This document shows, one piece after another, positions 34,446-45,366 of a DNA stretch of 64,000 nt. Below the pieces are notes generated by a model. That model was not told the DNA's origin and did not search any database. It saw nothing but the letters and a program-made list of their open reading frames with translations. This DNA comes from Hymenopus coronatus (taxonomy: Eukaryota; Arthropoda; Insecta; Mantodea; Hymenopodidae). The first letter of the stretch is position 1; every line of letters begins with the position of its first letter. The stretch covers positions 68,822,765 to 68,886,764 of the forward strand of contig CM060890.1 of the NCBI GenBank assembly GCA_030762935.1, written 5' to 3'. The position numbers and the translations under genes are program-made.

Positions 34446-35480
34446 ATTTTTACTTTCTCTGGCACATATGTGCATACAATGCACGTAGTAGCTACAGAAA
34501 ATATCGTATTACACCCAAAAAAGTCAATGTCAAGATTTTGTTTAAATATATGTTTTGAGGTCCCCTGAGACAAAACATTAGAAAAAGGTCAATGTGTGTC
34601 TATAGACAGCATAACTCAAGAACCAAACTTTGTATTTATATTTGAAATCTTTCTAGAATACAACACCATAAACTACGCTTTACATGTAAAAATTTTTCAA
34701 ATGTTGTTTTTCTCAAAAATGTCTAACGTTTTTAATTAAAATATCGTATATCAAATTACATTACATTGCTTACTTTACAAATAAAATGTATATGTTGAGT
34801 TTTATGGGAATAGCCTTTGGAAATCTCCTTATTGTGGATGATCTTTGGTGAATTTTGCATAATTGATAAAACCTAATGAGATATACAAAATCTTAGTACA
34901 CTTACTGCACTACTCGTTAAAGTACATCATTTTTGTCAGATACGTTCTTCTTGTAGAATTGGAGCTTTCCGAGATATTCCCTGTTATTGGTTTCAATTTT
35001 AAACTACGGTAACTCTTCTGTACAGGTTTTAGTGCTGGCCATACAAAGAGAACCGAACTTCTATTGTTTACATATTGAACAGCCTTTGAGAGATTGGACT
35101 AACGCTTTAGCCTTACTACACTATTCGTTAGAACCCATAATTTATGTCACATACGTTCTTCTAGTAGAGTTAAACGTTTTCGATATATTAGTTATTATTT
35201 ACTTCGAATTGCAACTACGTTAACTCTTCTCTAACGGTTTTACTGCTGGCCATGCAAAGTGAACTAAACTTGTATCGTTCACATAGTGCCCAGCTTTTGA
35301 AAGATTTCACTAACACTTTAGCCTAGTGTATTCCTTTATTTCCCTTATACTTAGAAGGAATAAGACCTATCTGCTAATGTTTATTTCAATAATCACGATT
35401 TAGATAAAAGAGTAATGTTTTCTAAGAATAGTCTATATGTGGAACAGCTAGAGAAATGCATGTTAATGGAACACATCAGA
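34446..35480 (-). mobile_element. HTR copy enlarged by an internal duplication
   Basis: Starts ttttactttctctggcac, with a restructured palindrome region containing two nested inverted repeats (cacatatgtg and gtgcat/atgcac). It ends ggaacacatcaga at 35480. At about 1035 bp it is longer than the family norm because of the 211-bp tandem duplication inside. Confidence 0.85.
34895..35325. repeat. Two-unit tandem duplication, 211-bp period, inside an HTR
   Basis: cttactgcactactcgttaa at 34901 recurs as cttactacactattcgttag at 35112. Following blocks (tacgttcttct.gtaga, tttagc.tgccat) recur in the same order. The two units are clearly diverged. Confidence 0.85.
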
Positions 35481-35985
35481 TTTATTTTATTTTATTGATC
35501 GACCAGCACGATTACTTTACAGCTAAGATGACATACGAAAACATAAGACAACTAATTAACGTTCAGAGACTAGGCAGAAGACCTTCTCGTATTGTGACAC
35601 ACGTCGAAAATTGTAAAGTCGGATTTTACCAAGGTCGAATGGGTCCAATACACGGGTTAGCAAGCGACCTAGGTAGACATACCGTTAGTGGTGGGACAAT
35701 GAACTGAAGGGGATAGAAGATCCCTTGTCCGAGGGTGGATACGACAAAAAGAAAAACAACAGATTTCTTAGTGGTCGAAGGAAGCGACTTCACTTGCTAT
35801 GGGAGACGCGGTGAATTAAGACGTGCTGTTTGAACCAGCGGTGGAGATGAACGGGTTATGTATGAAACAGTGTTAATTAATGACCATAATAAGTGTCACA
35901 AGTAATAAGGGATGACAAGTGCGTCGTGTAAGAAGTAGCTGAAAGGGGAAGAACTATGTTCGACGACAAAGAAAAGAAATAAATG
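35481..35985. other. Unidentified moderately GC-richer segment
   Basis: Less AT-rich than the neighbours. An 83-codon open frame at 35456-35707 begins inside the HTR end and has no recognisable domain. Possibly part of a retroposed sequence continuous with the next feature. Confidence 0.35.
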
Positions 35986-35989
35986 AGTT

Positions 35990-36235
35990 CACCAGTATAT
36001 GTGAACTCCAAAGGAAACCACTTGAATCATAACACCATCCCTGAGCAAGATTTGTTGCTGGACTAGGGCGTTCATATTGGTACACAATTCCTTAATCTCC
36101 TGAAGGGCGCTTATGACCTCGGCAGTTGAGCGCCCTTAAACACCATTATCATCATCTTAATCTCCTGAACCACCACGCGGGATTAAACCCGGAACCACTT
36201 TAAAGCAACCTATAACGCGAACCGTCGCACCCTGC
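35990..36235 (-). mobile_element. Probable tRNA-derived SINE remnant
   Basis: On the minus strand near 36235-36170 the sequence ggttgctttaaagtggttcc followed by gggtttaatcccg resembles a degenerate tRNA head with B box. The body continues through gccctagtccagcaacaaat. Only one copy is seen here, so the class is tentative. Confidence 0.4.
36105..36155 (+). mobile_element. 51-bp retroinsertion with 14-bp target duplication
   Basis: The insert gggcgcttatgacctcggca...attatcatcat lies between exact copies of cttaatctcctgaa (36091-36104 and 36156-36169). The (CAT)n end is a typical non-A retroposon tail, and gttgagcgcccttaaacac resembles the 3' end of a LINE/SINE family. It is a severely 5'-truncated retroposition. 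Confidence 0.88.
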
Positions 36236-36244
36236 AAACTGAAC

Positions 36245-36445
36245 TGAATTTCAATACATTACATATTGACTAGGTTTAAAAAGACTTGACAATTGCTATA
36301 ATCTAGTGTATTCCTTCATATCTGTTGCATGCACAATGAAGTAAGTAATAAGACCATTTCTGCTAATTATTTCGATTAAAATGAACATATAGAAGAATAG
36401 GCTTCTGTATAAATAATTTATTGCAGAATAGGTAGACATTTTTAT
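36245..36445 (-). mobile_element. HTR 5'-end fragment
   Basis: Contains atctagtgtattccttc, aatgaagtaagtaataag and aataatttattgcagaatag in reverse orientation. No hairpin half. Confidence 0.7.
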
Positions 36446-36926
36446 TATTTACTAACATAGGATAGTTGCTAGGTTTATTCCATTACTTGTGTCAAATTGT
36501 CACAAGTTTGAGGATTTAATTGGCTGACTTTAAAAGCCCTTGGTATATGAGGCTAGCGAGCTTGTGACCTATTTTACCTTGGTCTTGTTAACTCGAGCGA
36601 TAAAGGTGGTTGAGAAGATCAAGCAATCCCACTGAACTTCAGTGCAAAGTTTTAGTATCAGCGTCATAAATATCTTGTTTGTACCACCACTCTTGGATAT
36701 TGATAAACTAGTTTCATGACTGAAGTGTTTCAGCGTGGTTAACATTAGGCGCCTGCAAAGTCGACAAATTAGCTGATGACGGGGTGAAGGGGGAGCACGA
36801 AATCATATTCTCTCAGAATACGGGGAAATAAAAATTTAAAAAAAAAGCCACAGTTTCTGAATTCCACTAGGGAAATAAAGGCATGTATGGGTGTAATGTT
36901 GGACGCCGAGTATCATAAAATGAGGT
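36446..36926. other. Intervening sequence, nothing recognised
   Basis: No repeat family or gene seen. Confidence 0.4.
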
Positions 36927-37750
36927 TATTACTTTCTCTACACGAACCCTGCACATAGTGCATAGGGAAGGTATTGTATTGCACCCAAAAATGTAATGCC
37001 GAGATTCCACCGAAAATACATGTTTTGGACTCCCTGAATACAATAAAAAGCATTTTCAGAAAAATAGCTGTTTGTATGTGTCTCTAGGCAGCATATCTCG
37101 AGAACGAAACTTCGGGAAATACCAAATTCGGTATTTAAGTTTGGTATCTTCCACGAACGCTGCACGAAGATTATCATGAAAATCCCCCATACCCAACAAC
37201 CCTTTACATGGAAAACATTTCAAAAATCTTGATATTCTAAAAAATGGCTTTAACAGTGTTGATTAAAATCTCTTATATTTAAGATTTACACGACAAATGA
37301 AATGAAATAGCCTCTGAAGACCTCTATATTTTGGATGTTTTTTTCTAAATTGTATATAAATAAAAACTTACTGCTCAAAAGATGTAGATCTCGATAAAAC
37401 ACACAATTTAAGTCATATGAACTTTTCTCTTGGAGTTGACCGTTTTCGAAATATTCCTTATTATTGGTTTCAGTTTTAAAATACTTGAACCTTTCACATA
37501 CGGGAACTTGTTAACTCTAGCCACGCAAAAAATGGATTTGAATGCCACAGGAACCTCATTTTAAAACATTTGACTGTCGGTTTAGCCTAGTGTGTTCCTT
37601 TATTTCCCTTCCGCTTATAAGGAACCAAGTATTACGACAGTTTCTCTTAATGTTTACCTCGATTGGCTTGAAGTAGATAGAAGAATCAGCTTATTAACAA
37701 TGATTTGTTACAGAGATGTAGAGCAAGTAATGTGAATGGAGCACATCAAA
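36927..37750 (-). mobile_element. HTR near full-length copy
   Basis: Starts attactttctctacacgaac with a weak palindrome and ends gtgaatggagcacatcaaa. The microsatellite is reduced to gtttgtatgtgtctc, showing that the AC/GT tract is variable across the family. Confidence 0.85.
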
Positions 37751-37759
37751 TTTGTATTA

Positions 37760-38090
37760 TTTAAGGGAGAACGTTAGAGAGGGACAGAGTGCATAAGAGT
37801 GAGGGTTCCATTATTCATAGTTGTCAGAGCAATGTATGTTTGTATATATAATACTAAATTCATAGTTAAACGTTCACTTTAATTCTTTCTTATTCTTATG
37901 CTTTTCTTTTATTTGTTCCATTATGTTTTACAAAAACCTTATTATGGAGAAATTAAGAGAGGGAAAAATGCATAAGGGTGAGGCTTCTGTTATGCTTAAG
38001 CGTCAGACCAATGTATGTATTTACGTAATGCTAAGTTTATAGTTAAACTTCATTTTAGTTCTTTCTCATTCTTTTGTATGTGTTATCTTA
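37760..38090. repeat. Two-unit tandem duplication, 179-bp period
   Basis: gcataagagtgagg at 37791 recurs as gcataagggtgagg at 37970, with matching flanks before (gttagagaggga / ttaagagaggga) and after (cagagcaatgtatg / cagaccaatgtatg; ctaaattcatagttaaac / ctaagtttatagttaaac). It begins right at the end of the preceding HTR. Confidence 0.85.
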
Positions 38091-38142
38091 CTGTAAATAT
38101 CTAAGGAACAGAAAAATCATGTACGGCCATGAAGCTCATGTG

Positions 38143-38194
<52 letters not shown>

Positions 38195-38251
38195 GTATTT
38201 TAAAGTGTGTTCTGAAAATGCTTGGCAATAAATCTTCTTCTTCTTCTACTA

Positions 38252-38289
<38 letters not shown>
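38143..38289. repeat. Compound microsatellites: (TA)n, (CTT)n, (ACT)n, (GCT)n
   Basis: About 24 TA units at 38146-38193, then CTT, about seven ACT/TAC units and about eight TGC/GCT units at 38236-38289. A 98-codon frame through them is an artefact of the repeats. Confidence 0.95.
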
Positions 38290-38889
38290 CGCTCACTTGT
38301 ATATGATTTTCATTATTTCAGAAATATCATGCCCACATTTCTCCCATCGTATACGTTAAACCGAGCTTGAGGTAAACCACACGTGATTTTATTTCCTTAC
38401 TTTCGCGTACTCATCTCATAAAATATGCAAAGATTGCATTTTTGTTCTTATGCGCTGTAAAACACTTTACTGCAAATATCGTTCAGAAAATGAAATGAAG
38501 TTTGTACCTTTTCCTTGGTACCAAGCTCTTACAATTTATCTCATTTATTGCTTCGCAAAAGTTTCTCCGCAGCTGTACGTATAGTAAAAGGTAAAGACTA
38601 GACAAGGACGAATTTACTACTCACTAACCCCAGGGAATAAGCGGCCGGCCGCACAGTCACGCGAAAATCTTTAACAGCTTGACTGATAGTTCATATCGGT
38701 TTCAGGAGCCACGGGCTTCGTGTGTCAGCAAAACAGCCGTCGCCACCCCAACGCCGACAACAATATTCACAAGGCGCGCATGCATTCGCGCACCACATTC
38801 CAGCACAGCCACACATCTGATAGGTGACAAGGAGATAATATGAAAAGGGCAGTGATCATGAATACGAATCTTGCATCACAATCTTGCTC
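38290..38889. other. Intervening sequence with a GC-rich core
   Basis: 38630-38820 is locally GC-rich with several CpGs (gcggccggccgcacag, cgccgacaac, ggcgcgcatgcattcgcgca). No repeat copy, promoter element or exon could be assigned to it. Confidence 0.4.
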
Positions 38890-38985
38890 GGGTAGTCTAT
38901 ATAGTATGTAGAGGCAGTAGTGCATTTCACCCAAAAATTTGAAACGCAGATTTCATACGTTTTGAGATTCCCTATGATGTAGCGG
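38890..38985 (-). mobile_element. HTR hairpin-end fragment
   Basis: tagtatgtagaggcagtagt followed by gcatttcacccaaaaatttg and acgttttgagattccct matches the hairpin-proximal 100 bp of a reversed HTR. The palindrome is mostly lost. Confidence 0.6.
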
Positions 38986-39504
38986 GTGAACCTTAAGTCA
39001 ACGTATTTTCTAAACTCACTAAACATTGCTCATATATAACTGTGTCATGAGAATACTGAATCACTTCCTTCCTGTTACTAATGTCATGTGAGGGCAGTAT
39101 GTCATAAGCCTAAGATGAATAACGTCTAGCATACTATCTTTAGTTATTTCCTGAGAGTAGGACATTGTTAGTTAACATATAAGTACCATTTTTAATGAGA
39201 TAGTTTCGTTAATATATGACACCAAATGCGCCCTTGGTTGGACACCCAAAAGGAAATAAACTCAGGACACCCCTCATTGCATATTCTTAACTGTCCCAAG
39301 TAATAATTATTTTGGTAATAATTAATTTGGTTTATAACTTCAATAATAATTGGAGCTGCTTGCTTGTCTTGTAAAGCAACTCTTCCAATTAATCATAATT
39401 AAATCCAACATTTTTGTAATACTTTGACAGTGCAAGATGTCTAAACACTGCCTAATACTCCCACGTTACGTCTTAGACCACCCACCGCAAATGACGTCGA
39501 AACG
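38986..39504. other. AT-rich intervening sequence, nothing recognised
   Basis: No repeat family or gene seen. Confidence 0.4.
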
Positions 39505-39535
<31 letters not shown>

Positions 39536-39684
39536 AGCTGCGCGCGTGTGTGTAGCTGCGTGTGAGTATGTGTGTATGGTTGTGTGGAGTGTGTGTTTGT
39601 GTATGTGTAGCTGATAAATCAGTTAATACTAAGCTTGGTATTAATATTCAGATGTTCCAACAAATTGACGCGAAGATTTTAAGA

Positions 39685-39776
<92 letters not shown>

Positions 39777-39780
39777 CTCT
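39505..39780. repeat. (GT)n tracts, HTR scrap and a T run of about 45-50
   Basis: GT tracts at 39508-39534 and 39688-39735, the second running straight into an unbroken T run to about 39776. Between them (39610-39685) aagcttggtattaatattca and gacgcgaagattttaag look like an internal reversed HTR piece, so the tracts may be expansions of the HTR microsatellite. Confidence 0.85.
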
Positions 39781-39994
39781 CTGCAAGTGGGTATCACCCG
39801 GCGGCAGAGTTATATATGTATACAAGATATATAAACAATGATTTTAGTTTTATTGTTGTTCTTCTTCAGGAACTCGCAAAGAAATTAAAATTTCAAAGGA
39901 ATCGCAAACAATGAGCCTTTAAAACATTGTTTAAATCGTTCCATTTATACTATTAAAATGATCCTTTATGTATCGAAAATATTTCCTGTAGGTA

Positions 39995-40172
39995 GTGGTG
40001 TTAACTCAGCTACAGCTATGGGGTTTATGGTGGAGAAAGCAACGCAGGGGTAGGTTTTCTTCAGATTCTTCGGTTTCACCCCCATCACTTTCCACCGATG
40101 CTCCATCTTCATTCCATATTTTATCATTAGTGTCATCGCCTACGGGACCTACGGGACCTATGTGGTAAAAGC

Positions 40173-40174
<2 letters not shown>
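39995..40174 (+). mobile_element. SINE1 copy, head eroded
   Basis: Body blocks gtttatggtggagaaagca, ggttttcttcagattcttcg, ccatcactttccaccgatgc and atcattagtgtcatcgccta match the SINE1 in the Tc1 element. The tRNA head is barely visible. The body contains a 10-bp duplication (cgggacctac). Confidence 0.75.

Positions 40175-40209
<35 letters not shown>
40175..40209. repeat. (CT)n microsatellite at the SINE1 3' end
   Basis: About 16 CT units directly following gtaaaagcggg, in the place of the usual SINE1 tail. Confidence 0.95.
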
Positions 40210-40212
<3 letters not shown>

Positions 40213-40300
40213 ACTATACACATACATTCACACACCGGACTCAGAAGCTGCTCTATTCACCTCTGCCATGTAGTTCAATTGTAGGTGTCCAGTTAAAAAA

Positions 40301-40912
40301 TTTAATGCGATCCATTCACCTGAACTTCTCTACACATTCTGCAACAAGTTATTCTTACGAAAGTTTATTCTTCTTTCTGATACATGTTAGTCGGGGAAAG
40401 CATTAGCTGAAATGGTCCCATTACTATTTTCTTGTATGTACAACGGAAATAAAAGAATGCACTTGACCGAAGAAATAGTCACATGTCGCTATGCAACGGC
40501 ACTGAAATTCATTATTATGCATGACCATGAATAAAATCAGAAGAAAAACGAATGATGCCTTCCATTTAAAACGGAATATTTGAATCAAAACCAAGGAACA
40601 CTCGGAGATGGTTAACTCCACGAAACTGTATTTGATATATGAACTTCTGACAAGATCTACATTTTTGAGACTTAAGTTTTGTCTACCTCTCACGGTTTAC
40701 CAGTTATACAAAAGTCATCCAGATTGACTAAAACTGCAAAGGGATTCCCCAAAATATTCAAGGCATATATTGTATTTGTCACAAATACCTTAAGCATACT
40801 TATATTAATAAAGCCATTAGTCATTTTTTATAAAATTTGTTTTCGAAAAATGTTCCATGTAAAGGGTAGTTTGTGGTAGGGGAATTTCGTTGAAAAGCTT
40901 TGTGTCGCATAA
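40301..40912 (+). mobile_element. HTR truncated copy, left arm of an inverted dimer
   Basis: Starts tttaatgcgatccattcacc (diverged TCTGATGTG...), runs through all 5' blocks and stops at gctttgtgtcgcat. The microsatellite and hairpin half are missing. The next feature is the same segment in inverse orientation. Confidence 0.75.
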
Positions 40913-40917
40913 ACAAG

Positions 40918-41531
40918 AGAAATATTTTCAATAAAATCCTCGCACATCAAACTATCATTTCAGAACCTTTCTTTTTTCCCCTAAAATATGAACTCTTGAT
41001 GAATTGTATGAAAAAGAAAAATATGCACAAGATATTTTCATCACAAGTATTCTAATATGTTGAATTCTTTTAGTACTCTTAATTTTGAGTGTATTTTTAT
41101 TACACGTAAACAATAAGATGTAGACAACATTTACTTAAAAATTTAGTTCTTGTAAATGCACATAATTTATATAAAATGGATTTTTTTTGTGGAGTTAATT
41201 TAGGAGAGTTTCCTTGTTATGGGTTTAAATTTGCCAATACTTATACTTTCTCAAATGGAAAGTCGTCATTCTTATTTATTTTGTTTTTATTCTCGCCCAT
41301 TCAAACTCAACTGAATATCAAATTCATAACATAGCTACTGGTTTTCAAAGTATGTGATTATTGCTTTAGACAAGTGATTTTCCTTATTTCCATTATGAGG
41401 AAATAAGTAGTAATACCATTCCTGCTAAAGTTTATCTTGATTAGTAAGAAGCAGAAAGAGGAATAAGCTTTTATAGGAATAGTTTGTTTCAGAATAGACA
41501 AAGAAAGTAATACGAATGGAACACATAAAAT
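40918..41531 (-). mobile_element. HTR truncated copy, right arm of an inverted dimer
   Basis: Begins aaatattttcaataaaatcc, the inverse of the segment where the left arm stops, and ends acgaatggaacacataaaat. Both arms lack the hairpin end and are joined at nearly the same internal point with about 45 bp of inverted overlap. Confidence 0.7.
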
Positions 41532-42130
41532 ATTGTTTTAATTTTACAACAGTTCACTATGTGTCACTTCTATGTCTGTTTTCGTATTCAATTATGGTTT
41601 GTAAATATTATCCATATAAACCACTATCTCAGGCCTGATAACTATTCTTATATTCTTCTTGTTTTTAATATCTATTCACGTTAATATTATAACTTAAAGT
41701 TTCGGTGCTTACCGATAGTACAACGGTTAACAACTGATTTAGTAATTGGTATTTTGACAATTGGTATTCGAATGATCTTCGGGATTTAATCAACACAGTC
41801 ACTTCCCAATTCATGTTTTCCAAATGAGCCATCTAATAATTCTATCCTATTCATTATTAGCCAAGTTCCATGCATTTACAACCCCAGCACAAACCAGAGT
41901 CATGTCAATCAGAGAGTAATTGGAATTTTTGGAATAGAAAATTGTATATAGTGATATTGTGATAACAAAAATAAATATTGCTTTGTTATTCCTGCTCATG
42001 AAAATAAATTGCCCATTAAAACAGACAGAAAAGATAGACAGGCAGATACATTGATGGATGAATAAATAAAGGGAGGGAGAAAGTAATGGAGAGCGGATCC
42101 TCCTTAGTTCGAATATTAAAGATATTACCC
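41532..42130. other. AT-rich intervening sequence, nothing recognised
   Basis: No repeat family or supported gene. A 112-codon minus-strand frame at 41847-42185 has no domain. Confidence 0.4.
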
Positions 42131-42690
42131 AGCCCCAGATGAAATCGAAGGCATTGTGTTCCACCCAAAAATGTGATATCACCATTTCGCAGAAAGTATA
42201 TGTTTTAAAAGCTCCTAAATCCCCTCCCTTAAATTTTTAGTTCTTGTGCATGTGTTTCTGGGTAGCATATCTAAAAGAAAAGTCTGTTAAATGCCAAATT
42301 TGGTATCTAAGTTCCGGATTTTTCAACGATGTGACACGAAGATTTTCAAGAAAATGCCCTTTCACTATCATTTACATGGAACATCTTTCGAAAATGTTGA
42401 TTTTTATAAAATGGATCCAACAAGTTCTATTAACATGCCGTATGTTTAAGATCTTTTCAAGACAAAATGTATATCTTGAATCTTCATTCTTTATGACTTT
42501 TGCATAACTTTTGTGTAACTAATAAACCGTAAGAAATACACAAAAGCTTCCTGCACAAAAAATGTAGAACTTATTAAAACACACAATTTATGATTGTATA
42601 TTTTTGTAGAGTTAACCATTTTCAAGATATTCCAAGATATTGGTTTTAGTTTTAAGATACTTCAGCTTTTCTCAATCGGTAATGCTGTTT
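42131..42690 (-). mobile_element. HTR copy truncated at both ends
   Basis: Starts gaaggcattgtgttccaccc (palindrome gone) and stops at cttttctcaatcggtaatgc, where the next HTR begins in the same orientation. Confidence 0.75.
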
Positions 42691-43413
42691 ACTTTCTTTA
42701 CATAGTACGCAGGTAGAGAAGGTATTGTAGGCACCCAAAAATTCGATACGTAGATTTCATTGGTAATACACGTTTTAGGGTCACCTGGAGCATTTTTAGA
42801 AAAAAGTTCCGTGTGGCTCCGTGAATACGATAACCCAAAAATAAAAAGTTGGTAAAATACCAAACTTGGTATTTTAAGTTTAGTATTTTCCAAGAATATA
42901 CACGAAGATTTTGAGAAAAATTCCCCCACCTCAAACTATGGTTTCCATGGAAACATTTTTGAAACTTTTTATTTTCTCAAAAATGCCTCTAATGATTTTG
43001 ATTAAAATATCCGATATTAAAGGTATCTACATGACAAATAAAATGTATATCTTGAACTTTCTGGGAATAACATCTAAAGTGCACTTATACTCGAAGAATT
43101 TTGCACAGCTGGTAAACCGTAATCATTTTTGGTGAAGTACATCATTTCCGATATATTCCTGTTTCAAAAATACGCTCCTAATACGAGAATTGGTCAGCAA
43201 CTGGTCATATTTCTTGATTATTCAACATCTTTTAAAATTGTTGACTATTAGCTTAGTGTATTCCCTTATTTACATTCTCTTAGGAAGAGACAAGTAATAA
43301 AGACAAATTCTGCTAATGTTCCTCTCAGTTAGCATGAAGTAGATATAAAAATAAACTTTTTATCAATAATTTGTACAGACGTGTAGAAAAAATTATGTGA
43401 ATAGAATACATCA
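42691..43413 (-). mobile_element. HTR near full-length copy directly following another
   Basis: Starts tactttctttacatagtacg, includes ccaaacttggtattttaagt and attcccccacctcaaacta, and ends gtgaatagaatacatcaca. No microsatellite. The same-strand abutment with the previous copy is tail-to-head but with a truncated neighbour. Confidence 0.85.
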
Positions 43414-44335
43414 CAGTGTTTGAAGTTCTATAGATCACATGGGAATAAGCCTATGAAGTTGTAAAATAAAATAATAGAAAAAATTAAAATAAAAATGAAA
43501 GTGGATCCTTATGTGTATATTTTCTGTAAATTCTTGCAACAGTACGTACTTAATAACACCAACTTTCGTAAAATGAAAATTCCTAAGCTTTTTTCCTGAA
43601 AACATTTCTTTAGTACTATGGTCAAAGAAGATAAGATACACGTCATAACATTGAAGTACACTCTATACAAAATGGATATGACTTAAAAGAATTAATAGAG
43701 AATAATAAGGTTATGTATATTTTAACATTAAAATATCCTGCATTAAGAGAGTTTAACATAACGTAAACATATTTATATAAAACACTGCATTCATAGTGAT
43801 TAGAAAATTGCACATAACCAAACACCATTACAGAACACCAAACAGAATTACAGATAAAATTTTGATTAAAGTGCAGCAGGATTATTAAGCATAAACATCA
43901 TTAACACATATGCATACAAATACAGATAATGATATTGAATTAATATTGCATTAGGTGGGGTATTCAGTTCCGAACATAACTTCGCTTCGCTACTAATTAC
44001 TATAAAATAACTCTAAGAATTTCAAGAACATTCCTCTGCAGTTCTGAAGACATGTTATTAGTGCTACTGTGCACACACACACACAAACACACACACGCGC
44101 GCACATATACACACAATAAATTGTGCTTTATCTAGTTATTGAGACTAAAAGTATGTTATCTGTAGATAATTATCTGCAGATATGAAAACAATGTGTTAAC
44201 AATGCAACAGTGAATTGCATTAATGCCAACAATAATGTGAAGCAACATTTTAACAGTTCATCTTTAGAATTAAATCAAATAACTATGGAATATCCAAGTA
44301 CTGATTTCTAGATTATAAATTAAAATCTGATGTGC
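43414..44335. other. AT-rich intervening sequence with short AC tract
   Basis: Nothing recognised apart from an (AC)n/(GC)n tract at 44071-44116. Confidence 0.4.
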
Positions 44336-44477
44336 TCCGTTCACATGACTTTCTCTACATCTCTGTAATAAATTATTGTTAAAAACCTCATTCTTCTATA
44401 TACTTCATGACAATCCAGATAAGCATTAGCAGAAATTGTTCTTATTAATTAGATTCTTGTAAGTAGCAGGGAAAAAA
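44336..44477 (+). mobile_element. HTR 5' fragment, unit 1 of a head-to-tail triplet
   Basis: TCTGATGTGCTCCGTTCACA start. It stops after about 142 bp at gtagcagggaaaaaa, where unit 2 starts. The break lies at an A run inside the element. Confidence 0.85.
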
Positions 44478-45366
44478 TCTAATGTATTCCATTCGCGTGA
44501 TACACTCTAGATGTTCGCAAACACAACTTTAATCACACAAACTATACTTTTACCTACATCATGTTAATCAAGATAAACATAAGCAGAATAATTAGTCTTT
44601 GTTAAAAGCTTCCTTGTAAGTAGAAGGGAAATAAGAAAGTACACAGACAAAAGCCATAAAGACTCCTTTAAATGCCGGTCTGTATATGGAACAATTGAAA
44701 TTCCAATATCTTTGCTTGCCAAGAGTAAACAAACAAGAAACGAGAAGAACAATGTCTTCCCGTTTGAGAAAAGTTTAAGTGGCTTAAAATTGAAATCAAT
44801 AACTCGGAATATCTCGGAAACGGTTAATACTACAAAAAATGTATGACATAAATTGTCTTTTTTAATGAGATCTACATTTTTTGTGTAGTAAGTTTTTGTA
44901 TATCTCTTACGGTTTGCCAGTTACATAAAGGTTATCCAGAATGAAGAGCTCTTCAGAGACTATTTCCATAAAATACAAGATACTTTTTGTTTGTCATAAA
45001 TGTATCCTAAATGTAAGCTATTTTAATCAAAATGGTTAAAGCCATTTTAGAGAAAATCAAAATTTTCAATGAAAATGTTCCACGTAAAGGGCAGTTTATG
45101 GTGGGGTGATTTTCTTGATTATTCTTGTGTCACATCCTTGGAAGATATTCAACTTAAGTACCAAGCTTGGTTTTTAGCTGACTTTTCTTTTTTTGGCTAT
45201 TTGTCCACAGGCACATACACACAGACCTTTTTCTCAAAAATGCTTTTCTGATACTCAGGGACCTCAAAACATACTTCCAGTGATACCTGGGTATCGAATT
45301 TTTGGGTGCATTTCCTTATAGCTGCTCTATACATTATGTACATAGTATGTGTAGAGAAAGTAAAAA
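44478..45366 (+). mobile_element. HTR full-length, unit 2 of the triplet
   Basis: Starts TCTAATGTATTCC and ends gtgtagagaaagtaaaaa at 45366. The palindrome is ctctatacattatg with its partner. Unit 3 follows with no spacer. Confidence 0.92.

Noticed and set aside
35456..35707. 83-codon plus-strand frame after an HTR
   Set aside because: Begins inside the HTR end; no domain, no homologue recognised.
39562..39914. Open frames rich in Val-Cys and Phe
   Set aside because: Produced by the (GT)n and T runs.
43435..43828. Two adjacent minus-strand frames considered as exons
   Set aside because: AT-driven composition rich in Phe, Ile, Tyr and Asn, with no domain.
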